A stretch of 20,025 nucleotides of DNA. Origin: an uncultured Collinsella sp. (lineage in GTDB: Bacteria > Actinomycetota > Coriobacteriia > Coriobacteriales > Coriobacteriaceae). Positions within the stretch are counted from its first letter, which is position 1. Each line of letters opens with the position of its first letter. Positions 1-7,217 of this stretch are shown here, in pieces. Position numbers and translations under genes: made by a program. The stretch is from contig CAUBTS010000028.1 of NCBI GenBank assembly GCA_958438955.1, positions 1 through 20,025 on the forward strand, written 5' to 3'. The notes under the pieces were generated by a model, which saw only the letters and a program-made list of their open reading frames with translations, did not search any database and was not told the DNA's origin.

Positions 1-2639
1 CCGAGATGAGCCGTATCGGCCTGCCGGTTCCCGGCGGCTTTACCATTACCTGCCAGACCTGTGTCGAGTACTCCGGTGCCGGCAACGTGTGGCCTGATGG
101 CGCACTCGATGAAATCGTTGCCGCCGAGGCAGACCTCGAGGCCCGCTGTGGCAAGAAGCTCGGCGACGCCTCCGATCCGCTGCTCGTGTCGGTTCGTTCG
201 GGCGCTCCGTTCTCCATGCCCGGTATGATGGACACGGTCCTCAACTTGGGCCTCAATGACGATTCTGTCCAGGGCCTCATCGCGCAGACGCAGAACCCGC
301 GTTTTGCCTGGGATAGCTATCGCCGCTTTATCCAGATGTTTTCCAATGTCGTCATGGGCGTTGACGCCGACCTGTTCGAGAACGCCCTGACCCAGGCCCG
401 TCTGGTCGCCGGCGTTCGCGTCGATTCCGAGCTTTCGGCCGAGGACCTGCAGGAACTCGTCGAGACCTTTAAGGGCATCTTCTCCGAGAACGTCGATGCC
501 TCCCTGTATCCCGAGCTCGAGGTCGCCGATGGCAAGCCCGTTTTCCCGCACGATCCGGAGCTTCAGCTACGCCTTGCAATCCAGGCCGTCTTTGGCAGCT
601 GGATGAACGAGCGTGCCTGCATCTACCGCAAGCAGCATGGCATTTCCGACGACCTCGGCACCGCCGTCAACGTGCAGGCCATGGCCTTTGGCAACAAGGG
701 CGAGACCTCTGCGACGGGCGTCGCCTTTACGCGTAATCCGGCCGACGGCACCAAGGAGTTCTACGGTGACTTTTTGGTTAATGCCCAGGGCGAGGACGTC
801 GTCGCCGGTATCCGCAACACCGAGCCCATCGCCGACCTCAAGACCACCCCGGGCCTCGAGTCCGCAGGTGAGGAGCTCGAGCGCGTGTTCCTGACGCTCG
901 AGGATCATTACCGCGATATGTGCGATATCGAGTTCACCATTGAGCAGGGCAAGCTCTGGATGCTCCAGACCCGCGTGGGCAAGCGCACCGCCGCCGCCGC
1001 CCTGCGCATCGCCATCGAAATGGTCGAGGAAGGCCTGATCACCCGCGAGGAGGCCGTGAGCCGCATCGATCCCGCGCAGCTCGACCAGCTCCTGCACCCG
1101 CAGCTCGACGCCTCCAAGAAGTATGAGGCTCTGGCCAGCGGTCTTAATGCCAGCCCTGGTGCCGCCGTGGGCGAGGTCGTGTTCTCGAGTGACGACGCCG
1201 TCGCACGTTCCGCCGAGGGTCACAAGGTCATTCTGGTTCGTTGGGAGACCAACCCCGACGACCTGAAGGGCATGGTCGCCGCCGAAGGTATCCTTACCAG
1301 CCACGGTGGCAAGACGAGCCATGCCGCCGTTATCGCCCGCGGTATGGGCACGCCTTGCGTCTGCGGCGTCGAACGCTTCCACATCGACGCCGCCGAGAAG
1401 GTCGTGCGCATCGAGGGCAGCGACCGCGTGCTGCACGAAGGCGACGTTATCTCCATCGACGGTACCCAGGGTATCGTCGTCGACGGTCCCGTCGACCTGG
1501 TCTCCGCCGAGCTCACCGGCGACCTGGACACCATCCTGTCCTGGGCCGACGAAATCCGTTTGGACGAGACCAGCGGCCATGCCAACCATGTGCGTGTCAA
1601 CGCCGACAATCCCGAGGATGCCATGCTCGCCCTCGAGTTTGGCGCCGAGGCTATTGGCCTGTGCCGCACCGAGCACATGTTCCTGGGCGATCGCAAGAAC
1701 ATCATCCAGAGCTTTATCCTGTCTGACGATGAGGCCGTGAAGCAGCAGGCCCTGGCCGACCTGCTCAAGGTTCAGACCGAGGACTTCCTGGCGATGTTCA
1801 AGACCATGTCCGGTCGCGATGTGGTCGTCCGCCTGCTCGATCCGCCGCTTCATGAGTTCCTGGATAATCCTCGCGACCTCGAGGTCGCCATCACCAAGAA
1901 GGAAGCCGCCGGCGCCAGCGAGGAAGAGCTTGCCGTCCTGCGCGCCCGCCTGCGTCGTATCGACGGCATGATCGAGTCCAACCCGATGCTCGGCCTGCGC
2001 GGCGTTCGCCTGTCCGTCGTCTTTAGCGATCTGCCGCTCATGCAGGTTCGCGCCGTCGCCACGGCCGCTGCCCGCCTAATCAAGGAGGGCGTCGATCCGC
2101 GCCCCGAGATCATGGTTCCGCTCGTTTCCATCACGGCCGAGCATGTCCAGACCCGCGAGGTCATCGAGCGCGTGATCGCCGAGGTTTCCGTCGAAGAAGG
2201 CGTCGAGCTCAATATTCCCGTGGGCACGATGCTCGAGCTGCCGCGCGCCTGCATGGTCGCTGACGAGATCGCCCACCATGCCGACTTCTTCTGCTTTGGC
2301 ACCAACGACCTCACCCAGACGACCTTCGGTTTCTCGCGTGACGACGCCGAGGCTAAGTTCATCCCGCTGTACATGCATAAGAAGATTCTGAAGGACAACC
2401 CCTTCGAGACCATCGATACGGCAGTACTCGAGCTGGTACGCATGGCCGTCGAGAAGGGCCGTGCCACCAACCCCGACATGCACTTTGGCGTGTGCGGTGA
2501 GCACGGCGGCGACCCCAAGTCCATCAAGGGCCTGTTTAACGTGGCCGACGTGGACTACGTGTCCTGCTCGCCCTACCGCGTGCCCCTCGCGCGCTTGGCT
2601 GCCGCCCAGGCCAAGCTCGAGGCCAAGCGTCCCGCCTAA
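1..2639 (+). CDS. ppdK: Pyruvate, phosphate dikinase, 5'-partial
   Basis: Interconverts pyruvate, ATP and phosphate with phosphoenolpyruvate, AMP and pyrophosphate in the cytosol, at the glycolysis/gluconeogenesis node. The reading frame is open through the left edge (a Glu codon precedes the first visible Met), and family members normally carry about 30 residues before the visible IGLPVPGGF motif, so the true start lies outside the window. Counting from the Met at base 6: the ATP-grasp segment SVRSGAPFSMPGMMD lies near residues 62-76; the swivelling phosphohistidine domain has GGKTSHAAV with catalytic His439 and the neighbouring Thr437 that is the regulatory site in plant enzymes; the C-terminal PEP/pyruvate TIM barrel ends with FGVCGEHGG, where Cys830 is the expected general acid. 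About 878 codons are visible, close to the full family length. No PDRP-type regulator is in the window. A terminator follows 40 bases after the stop, so the gene ends its transcription unit. Confidence 0.97.
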   Translation, partial: EMSRIGLPVPGGFTITCQTCVEYSGAGNVWPDGALDEIVAAEADLEARCGKKLGDASDPLLVSVRSGAPFSMPGMMDTVLNLGLNDDSVQGLIAQTQNPRFAWDSYRRFIQMFSNVVMGVDADLFENALTQARLVAGVRVDSELSAEDLQELVETFKGIFSENVDASLYPELEVADGKPVFPHDPELQLRLAIQAVFGSWMNERACIYRKQHGISDDLGTAVNVQAMAFGNKGETSATGVAFTRNPADGTKEFYGDFLVNAQGEDVVAGIRNTEPIADLKTTPGLESAGEELERVFLTLEDHYRDMCDIEFTIEQGKLWMLQTRVGKRTAAAALRIAIEMVEEGLITREEAVSRIDPAQLDQLLHPQLDASKKYEALASGLNASPGAAVGEVVFSSDDAVARSAEGHKVILVRWETNPDDLKGMVAAEGILTSHGGKTSHAAVIARGMGTPCVCGVERFHIDAAEKVVRIEGSDRVLHEGDVISIDGTQGIVVDGPVDLVSAELTGDLDTILSWADEIRLDETSGHANHVRVNADNPEDAMLALEFGAEAIGLCRTEHMFLGDRKNIIQSFILSDDEAVKQQALADLLKVQTEDFLAMFKTMSGRDVVVRLLDPPLHEFLDNPRDLEVAITKKEAAGASEEELAVLRARLRRIDGMIESNPMLGLRGVRLSVVFSDLPLMQVRAVATAAARLIKEGVDPRPEIMVPLVSITAEHVQTREVIERVIAEVSVEEGVELNIPVGTMLELPRACMVADEIAHHADFFCFGTNDLTQTTFGFSRDDAEAKFIPLYMHKKILKDNPFETIDTAVLELVRMAVEKGRATNPDMHFGVCGEHGGDPKSIKGLFNVADVDYVSCSPYRVPLARLAAAQAKLEAKRPA

Positions 2640-2678
2640 CGTTTTGGGCGTAGACGCCTAGTGTAGCCCCCCTTCATG

Positions 2679-2706
2679 CCGCCCGTCTCATTTGTGAGAC
2701 GGGCGG
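2679..2706 (+). terminator. Hairpin terminator after ppdK
   Basis: A perfect 12-bp inverted repeat (CCGCCCGTCTCA / TGAGACGGGCGG) closes a 4-base TTTG loop. The T tract is not immediate: TTAT follows, and longer T runs come about 10-25 bases later, so efficiency is uncertain. It separates ppdK from the rplS promoter. Confidence 0.75.
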
Positions 2707-2752
2707 TTATCATGTGCGGGTTTTGTCTTTTTGTCTGCGTAAAAAATTGTTC

Positions 2753-2780
2753 TTGCAGCAGAAACCCGCGCGTGTATACT
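2753..2780 (+). promoter_or_regulatory. Probable promoter of rplS
   Basis: A TTGCAG -35-like element (2753-2758) and a TATACT -10 element (2775-2780) are separated by 16 bases, just downstream of the ppdK terminator. This predicts transcription starting near 2787 and a leader of about 60 bases before the L19 start codon. It is read by eye from the consensus; no start site was measured. Confidence 0.6.
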
Positions 2781-2801
2781 CGAATACGTTTGTTCAACTA
2801 C

Positions 2802-2825
2802 GTGCCGGCCATGGTGGTACGGCAC
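2802..2825 (+). promoter_or_regulatory. Candidate rplS leader hairpin
   Basis: GTGCCG (2802-2807) pairs with CGGCAC (2820-2825), and the stem can be extended inward by GCC/GGT pairs past one bulged A, leaving a loop of about 5 bases. It lies between the predicted transcription start and the AAGGA ribosome binding site, where L19 leaders of Gram-positive bacteria sit. Whether it binds L19 is not shown by the sequence. Confidence 0.35.
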
Positions 2826-2849
2826 CTCTAGAAGAGTAAGGAATTGCAC

Positions 2850-3191
2850 ATGGATTACATCCGCGCAATCGAGCGTCAGCAGATCCGCGAGGACATTCCT
2901 CAGGTTCGCGTCGCCGACAACGTCAAGGTTCACTACCGCATTAAGGAAGGCGACCGCGAGCGCATCCAGGTCTTCCAGGGCGACGTCATCCGCATGGCCG
3001 GCGCCGGTGCCCGCGAGACCTTCACCGTCCGCAAGATGTCCTTCGGTGTCGGTGTTGAGCGTACCTTCCCGCTTCACAGCCCCAAGATCGCCAAGCTCGA
3101 GGTCGTTCGTCATGGTCGCGTCCGTCGCGCCAAGCTGTACTACCTCCGCGACAAGGTGGGCAAGGCTGCTCGCATCCCCGAGAAGCGCTAA
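2850..3191 (+). CDS. rplS: 50S ribosomal protein L19
   Basis: Component of the large ribosomal subunit at the 30S-50S interface. The product is 113 residues, the usual size. It shows the L19 core: an N-terminal helix with [10 protein letters not shown], then [14 protein letters not shown], the [15 protein letters not shown] segment and the basic C-terminal [18 protein letters not shown]. The ATG at 2850 is chosen because AAGGA (2838-2842) lies 7 bases upstream; an in-frame TTG two codons earlier (2844) sits too close to that site. The gene stands alone between two terminators with its own promoter. Codon choice is strongly biased, as expected for a ribosomal protein. Confidence 0.98.
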   Translation: MDYIRAIERQQIREDIPQVRVADNVKVHYRIKEGDRERIQVFQGDVIRMAGAGARETFTVRKMSFGVGVERTFPLHSPKIAKLEVVRHGRVRRAKLYYLRDKVGKAARIPEKR

Positions 3192-3225
3192 GAAGATCGC
3201 AGCGTCTGTCCACTCGTTTGGACAC

Positions 3226-3255
3226 AAGGGTCACCTTCGGGTGGCCCTTCTTTTT
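3226..3255 (+). terminator. UUCG-capped terminator after rplS
   Basis: AAGGGTCACC and GGTGGCCCTT form a 10-bp stem with one G-U pair, closed by the very stable C(TTCG)G tetraloop and followed after one C by five Ts. It is a textbook intrinsic terminator. It ends only 29 bases before the rnhB start codon. Confidence 0.9.
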
Positions 3256-3270
3256 ATCTGATTTGCATGC

Positions 3271-3277
3271 AAGGAGG
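3271..3277 (+). promoter_or_regulatory. Ribosome binding site deciding the rnhB start
   Basis: AAGGAGG lies 7 bases before the ATG at 3285. It falls inside the longer reading frame that begins at the ATG at 3267, which has no such site, so 3285 is the better start. Confidence 0.75.
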
Positions 3278-3284
3278 GCCTGGT

Positions 3285-4073
3285 ATGGCCAACATGACGA
3301 GCTCGGTTTCGGCATCGCAGGTTGCCGGTGAGTTGGCGAGCGCCACGTTTGAGGAGATTCCCGCCCTCGTGGAGCATTATCGCGAGGACCCGCGCCAGCA
3401 GGTGATCAAGGCTTGCGAACGCGCCCTCAAACGCCATGCCAAAGAGCTTGCCGAGCGCGAGCGCGTCAATGACATGTACGAGCTTATGCATGAGCTTGGC
3501 GGCGATGGAGTGGTCGTTGGTGTCGACGAGGTGGGTCGCGGATCGGTGGCCGGTCCTTTGACGGTATGCGCTGTCTGCCTTCCTATGGAGCCGCGCGTCT
3601 GGGGCATCAACGATTCCAAAAAGCTCACGCCGGCGCGCCGCGAGTTGCTCTCAGTGAAGATTGCCGAGGTGGCGACGGCGATCGGTTTTTGCCATATCGC
3701 GCCTAAGGATATCGATGAGATGGGCATGGCCCGTGCTATCCGTACCGCCGTTGCGGGCGCCGTGGCCGATACGGGGCTCGAGCCCGATTGCGTGCTTATG
3801 GATGGCAACCCCTTGGGCGCCGTTCCTAACGAGCGCGATGTGGTGAAGGGCGATGCCAAGATCGCCTGCATCGCCGCGGCGTCCATCATGGCCAAGGTCA
3901 CGCGTGACGAGATGATGGTCGAGTACGACGCCGAGTATCCCGAGTACCATCTGGCCGAGTCGAAGGGCTATGCGAGCCCCGAGCACATCGAGGCCATTCG
4001 CAAACATGGACTTTGTCCGCTGCACCGCGTGAGCTTTTGCGGAAACTTTCTGCAGACTGAGCGCCTTTTCTAG
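3285..4073 (+). CDS. rnhB: Ribonuclease HII
   Basis: Cytosolic endonuclease that nicks RNA in RNA-DNA hybrids and 5' of single ribonucleotides in DNA (ribonucleotide excision repair). The 262-residue product carries GVDEVGRG with metal ligands Asp81 and Glu82, LMDGN with Asp173 and KVTRDEMM with Asp208, giving the full DEDD set. About 75 residues precede the catalytic domain, as in the longer Bacillus-type RnhB and unlike the short E. coli enzyme. The HRVSF segment near the C-terminus also fits the family. An alternative ATG at 3267 would add six residues but lacks a ribosome binding site. The gene lies just after the rplS terminator with little room for its own promoter, so it may rely on read-through, and it is followed by a strong terminator. 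Confidence 0.96.
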   Translation: MANMTSSVSASQVAGELASATFEEIPALVEHYREDPRQQVIKACERALKRHAKELAERERVNDMYELMHELGGDGVVVGVDEVGRGSVAGPLTVCAVCLPMEPRVWGINDSKKLTPARRELLSVKIAEVATAIGFCHIAPKDIDEMGMARAIRTAVAGAVADTGLEPDCVLMDGNPLGAVPNERDVVKGDAKIACIAAASIMAKVTRDEMMVEYDAEYPEYHLAESKGYASPEHIEAIRKHGLCPLHRVSFCGNFLQTERLF

Positions 4074-4122
4074 GCCAATTGTGGAGACATGGACCTCTGG
4101 GGTTTTATAAACCTGCTGGTAG

Positions 4123-4164
4123 CGGGCCGTATGCAACACCATTGTTGCGTACGGCCCGTTTTTT
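4123..4164 (+). terminator. Strong intrinsic terminator after rnhB
   Basis: A 16-bp stem with one G-U pair (4123-4138 with 4143-4158) closes a 4-base CCAT loop and is followed directly by six Ts. It is the strongest terminator in the window and isolates rnhB from the yraN-xerC run. I could not pick a convincing promoter in the 98 bases between it and yraN. Confidence 0.93.
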
Positions 4165-4262
4165 GACGGCATTTGGTCAGCTTTTGGTTTGCTTCCGGTA
4201 CTTACCCGCATGAAAGGTGCCCTCATCATCGGGGCAATGCAGTGTGCGGGAAAGGAGACCCC

Positions 4263-4748
4263 ATGAGTGCCGCAAGCAAAAAGAGCAAGACGCAGCAGCT
4301 CAAGGAGCGTTGGGAAAACGGCGAGCTCGACTCCGGGGCGATGACGCCCGAGTTTATCAAGGGACTCAGTCCCCGCGAGCTAGGCATGCTGGGCGAGCTG
4401 ATCACCATCGACTACTTTAACGAGCGCGGCTACACCTTGCTGGAGCAGGGCTATCGTTGCACCGAGGGCGAGGCCGATCTGGTGCTGCTCGATGAGCTCG
4501 ACGATGTCGTGGTGATGGCCGAGGTCAAGACCAGACGCGTTTCGCTGGATTGCACCACGCGGGTCTTTCCCGAGGAGGCCGTGGACGCCCAAAAGCAACG
4601 CCGCTACCGCCGCATCGCAAGTTGCTATCTCATGGAGCATTATCCGCTCAAGGCGATTCGCTTCGATGCTGTGGGTGTCACCATCCGCGGCGGGCATATC
4701 GCCGAGATCGAGCATCAGTACAACGCGTTCGATTGGCAGGTGTCGTGA
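4263..4748 (+). CDS. YraN/UPF0102-family endonuclease-fold protein
   Basis: Members of this family (YraN, UPF0102) have a PD-(D/E)xK nuclease-like fold related to Holliday-junction resolvases; their cellular role is not settled. The 161-residue product shows the signature in order: GELITIDYFNERGYTLLEQ, then EGEADLVLLD with the acidic metal ligands, then AEVKTRR. It has about 45 charged residues in front of the core, so it is longer than the typical member of about 120 residues. The ATG at 4263 is chosen because AAAGGAG (4251-4257) lies 5 bases upstream; the frame is open further 5' from 4173 but without a site. Its TGA stop overlaps the comM ATG by one base (TGATG), implying translational coupling. 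The neighbourhood with comM and dprA fits a DNA-processing role, which is inference. Confidence 0.87.
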   Translation: MSAASKKSKTQQLKERWENGELDSGAMTPEFIKGLSPRELGMLGELITIDYFNERGYTLLEQGYRCTEGEADLVLLDELDDVVVMAEVKTRRVSLDCTTRVFPEEAVDAQKQRRYRRIASCYLMEHYPLKAIRFDAVGVTIRGGHIAEIEHQYNAFDWQVS

Positions 4749-6271
4749 TGGCGTTCGAGACGTTTGCCGTTCACGCGGCCTGCATCCGCGGCGTCGAGGC
4801 GATTCACGTCACGGTCGAGGTCTCGCTTGCCGGTGGCGTTCCGGGCATCCAGATGCTCGGCATTCCGAGTATGGAGGTGATGGAGTCACGCGGTCGTATT
4901 CGCTGCGCGATGCGCTCCGCCGGGTTCGAGATCCCGCGCTCGGGCATTACCGTTAACCTGGCACCCGGCGATATCCGCAAGACCGGTAGCGGCTTTGACC
5001 TGCCCATCGCCATCGCGGTTCTAGCGGCCGATGAGCAGATTCCCCGTGACAACCTCGATCGCTGCCTTATCGCAGGTGAGCTTGGTCTGGACGGTACGGT
5101 GCTTCCCGTCAAGGGCGAGGTGGCGTTTCAGCTATTGGCTCGCGACATGGGGCTGTCTTTTATCGCCGGCAGGTCCGACCAGCATGTGCCACTCGCGGGC
5201 GTAGATTGCGGCTTTATCGACCATCTGTCTCAGCTTGCTCATGGCATGGGCGATGCCGCACGGCACTACTTGGATTCCGAGGGTGTCGAGGCGACCTTTG
5301 AGCCCGAGCTCGACTATGCAGACGTGCTGGGGCAGGAAGTCGCTAAACGCGGCATGGCGCTTGCGGCGGCAGGAGAACTCGGCTTGCTCATGATCGGGTC
5401 TCCGGGATCGGGCAAGACGATGCTCGCACGCCGTATGACCGGCATCCTGCCCGAGCTTTCCGTTGAGGATCAGCAGGAGGCACTGTGCATCCATTCGGTT
5501 TTGGGTGAGAACATTGATGGCTTGTTGGCGGGGCACCGCCCCTTCCGCAGTCCCCACCACAGTATTTCGACCGCAGGCCTTATCGGCGGCGGGCGCCCGG
5601 TGCACCCGGGTGAGATCAGCCTTGCTCATGGCGGCGTGCTCTTTTTGGACGAGCTTGCCGAGTTTCCCACTGGCGTGCTGCAGACGCTGCGTCAGCCCAT
5701 CGAGCGCGGCTACGTGAGGATCGTACGCGTCGACGGGGCTTTTACCTTCCCGTCGCGCTTTCAGCTGCTGGCTGCGAGCAATCCCTGCCCCTGCGGCTTT
5801 TTGGGCGATCGCGAGGTGCCGTGTCGCTGCTCGGCCGCGATGGTCGAGCGCTATCGGTCTAAACTGCGCGGTCCTTTGGCCGACCGTATCGACATGATGA
5901 TCGATGTGACCCGTCCCGACCCTCAAGTGATTATCGAGGGTGCGGAGGGCATGTCGTCGGCCGAGTTACGTGACTACGTTGTGCGCGGTCGCGCCTTTCG
6001 CGCTTGGCGCGAATCCCGCATGGACGATGCGGATGCCGAGGCCGAGGATGACGAGACTCGGTCCATTGACGGCGTCGTTTCGACCTTTGAGCTCGATGAT
6101 GCGGCGGAGAAGTGTGTGCTCGGCCTGTCGAAGCGCACGCATCTCACAGGGCGTGGCATCGTGCGCCTTGTTCGCATTGCGCGCACGATCGCAGATGTCG
6201 CCGAGAGCGAGCAGGTGACGCAGGACCACGTGCTCGAGGCGGCGATGTACCAGGGAAGGAGGGACCAATGA
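4748..6271 (+). CDS. comM: ComM/YifB-type Mg-chelatase-like AAA+ ATPase
   Basis: ComM of transformable bacteria is a hexameric helicase that drives branch migration when incoming DNA is integrated. The 507-residue product has the family layout. An N-terminal Lon-protease-like domain (residues 1 to about 170) includes GVPGIQMLGIP and NLAPGDIRKTGSGFDLPIA. The AAA+ module has Walker A GSPGSGKT (217-224), GHRPFRSPHHS, Walker B FLDE (Asp301, Glu302), AASNPCPCGFLGD with a cysteine cluster, and a C-terminal lid. The start at 4748 overlaps the yraN stop; an open frame extends upstream to 4550 but runs inside yraN and lacks family homology. dprA follows with a 4-base overlap. Many bacteria without known competence also keep this gene, so it does not prove transformation. 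Confidence 0.95.
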   Translation: MAFETFAVHAACIRGVEAIHVTVEVSLAGGVPGIQMLGIPSMEVMESRGRIRCAMRSAGFEIPRSGITVNLAPGDIRKTGSGFDLPIAIAVLAADEQIPRDNLDRCLIAGELGLDGTVLPVKGEVAFQLLARDMGLSFIAGRSDQHVPLAGVDCGFIDHLSQLAHGMGDAARHYLDSEGVEATFEPELDYADVLGQEVAKRGMALAAAGELGLLMIGSPGSGKTMLARRMTGILPELSVEDQQEALCIHSVLGENIDGLLAGHRPFRSPHHSISTAGLIGGGRPVHPGEISLAHGGVLFLDELAEFPTGVLQTLRQPIERGYVRIVRVDGAFTFPSRFQLLAASNPCPCGFLGDREVPCRCSAAMVERYRSKLRGPLADRIDMMIDVTRPDPQVIIEGAEGMSSAELRDYVVRGRAFRAWRESRMDDADAEAEDDETRSIDGVVSTFELDDAAEKCVLGLSKRTHLTGRGIVRLVRIARTIADVAESEQVTQDHVLEAAMYQGRRDQ

Positions 6272-7203
6272 TGGCTGAGGGGACCTTCGAGCTGCATCCA
6301 AGTGACGCGTTGTATCCCGAGACCGTTTTGGAGCTTTCTGATGTACCTCAGACGCTCTATGTGCGCGGCAACCCCGAGGCGCTTTCGACGCCCGCGCTCT
6401 CCATCATCGGTGCGCGAAAGGCCTCGCCGTATGGTCTTGCCGTGGCAGAGCTTGCGGCGAAGGTGGCGGTTGAGGCGGGAGTGACGGTAGTTTCGGGCGG
6501 TGCAGTCGGTTGTGACCAGGCCTCGGGTTGGGCTGCGGTCAACGCCGGCGGCAAACACGTCGTGGTGCTGGGGACGGGCGCCGACGTGGTCTACCCGCGT
6601 TCGAGCGCGGGGCTTATTACGCGCACGCTCGATACGGGCGGCGCGGTCGTGTCGATCTCTCCGTGGGGCATGGGTCCGCGCAAGTTTGCCTTTCCGCGTC
6701 GCAATCGCGTGATCGCGGCCCTGTCGCAAGCCCTCTTTGTATCCGAGGCGGGTATGCCTTCCGGGACGTTTTCTACAGCCGAGGCTGCTATGGATTTGGG
6801 GCGCGAACTTCTTGCCGTGCCGGGGTCGATCCTATCGCCCGAGTCGCGTGGCACGAATTACCTCATTGCGAACGGTGCCTGCTGCATTGTCGACGAGGAG
6901 TCCATCGAGATGGCTATCTCTCGCATATACGGCACCCTGCGCTACTCGCGCCCCGATGCTCCCGGCATTGCCGACCTGAATCCAACACAGCAGACCGTGA
7001 TGCATGCGCTCATCGCCTCTCCGCTCAAGGTCGACGACATCGCGGCGCTCGTCTCACTCGATGCTGTCGGCGTACTCAAACTCTTGGGTTCGCTTGAACT
7101 CGAGGGCCTTATCGAGCGCATGATGGATGGAAGGTATGCGCCCTCCAAGTTTGCCCTTCACGCCCAGACGCCCTTCGGTCACAATGGAAAACGTGTCAAT
7201 TAG
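6268..7203 (+). CDS. dprA: DprA-family DNA processing protein
   Basis: DprA binds incoming single-stranded DNA and loads RecA during natural transformation. The 311-residue product starts directly at the Rossmann-fold region (YPETVLELSDVP) and lacks the N-terminal SAM/HhH domain seen in many DprA proteins. Visible motifs are GARKASPYG (48-56), SGGAVGCD (76-83), VLGTGADVVYP, FPRRNRVIAALS (from residue 142), SGTFSTAEAAMDLGR and LAVPGSI. A C-terminal winged-helix-like segment (about 240-300) contains NPTQQTVMHALIASPLKVDDI. Two adjacent ATGs (6268, 6271) are possible; AGGAGG (6257-6262) is 5 or 8 bases away, and the first gives an ATGA overlap with comM. Several core motifs are divergent (see findings). 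trmFO follows after 14 bases. Confidence 0.92.
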   Translation: MMAEGTFELHPSDALYPETVLELSDVPQTLYVRGNPEALSTPALSIIGARKASPYGLAVAELAAKVAVEAGVTVVSGGAVGCDQASGWAAVNAGGKHVVVLGTGADVVYPRSSAGLITRTLDTGGAVVSISPWGMGPRKFAFPRRNRVIAALSQALFVSEAGMPSGTFSTAEAAMDLGRELLAVPGSILSPESRGTNYLIANGACCIVDEESIEMAISRIYGTLRYSRPDAPGIADLNPTQQTVMHALIASPLKVDDIAALVSLDAVGVLKLLGSLELEGLIERMMDGRYAPSKFALHAQTPFGHNGKRVN

Positions 7204-7217
7204 AAAGGTGTTTGCAG

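Noticed and set aside
1306..1740. Alternative + strand frame inside ppdK, rich in Ser, Ala, Pro and Arg
   Set aside because: Typical out-of-frame translation of GC-rich coding DNA. It has no start signal and sits inside the phosphohistidine domain of ppdK.
567..1853. Long - strand open frame (428 codons) opposite ppdK
   Set aside because: It lies entirely antisense to a clearly conserved gene. In GC-rich, codon-biased DNA such frames arise because GCC, GAC and GAG codons have no antisense stops. The translation is low in complexity and matches no family I recognise.
4173..4262. Upstream extension of yraN
   Set aside because: The frame is open, but the residues do not resemble the family and there is no ribosome binding site; AAAGGAG before the ATG at 4263 is decisive.
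4550..4747. Upstream extension of comM into yraN
   Set aside because: It would overlap most of the conserved yraN core and lacks ComM similarity; the family N-terminus begins at 4748.
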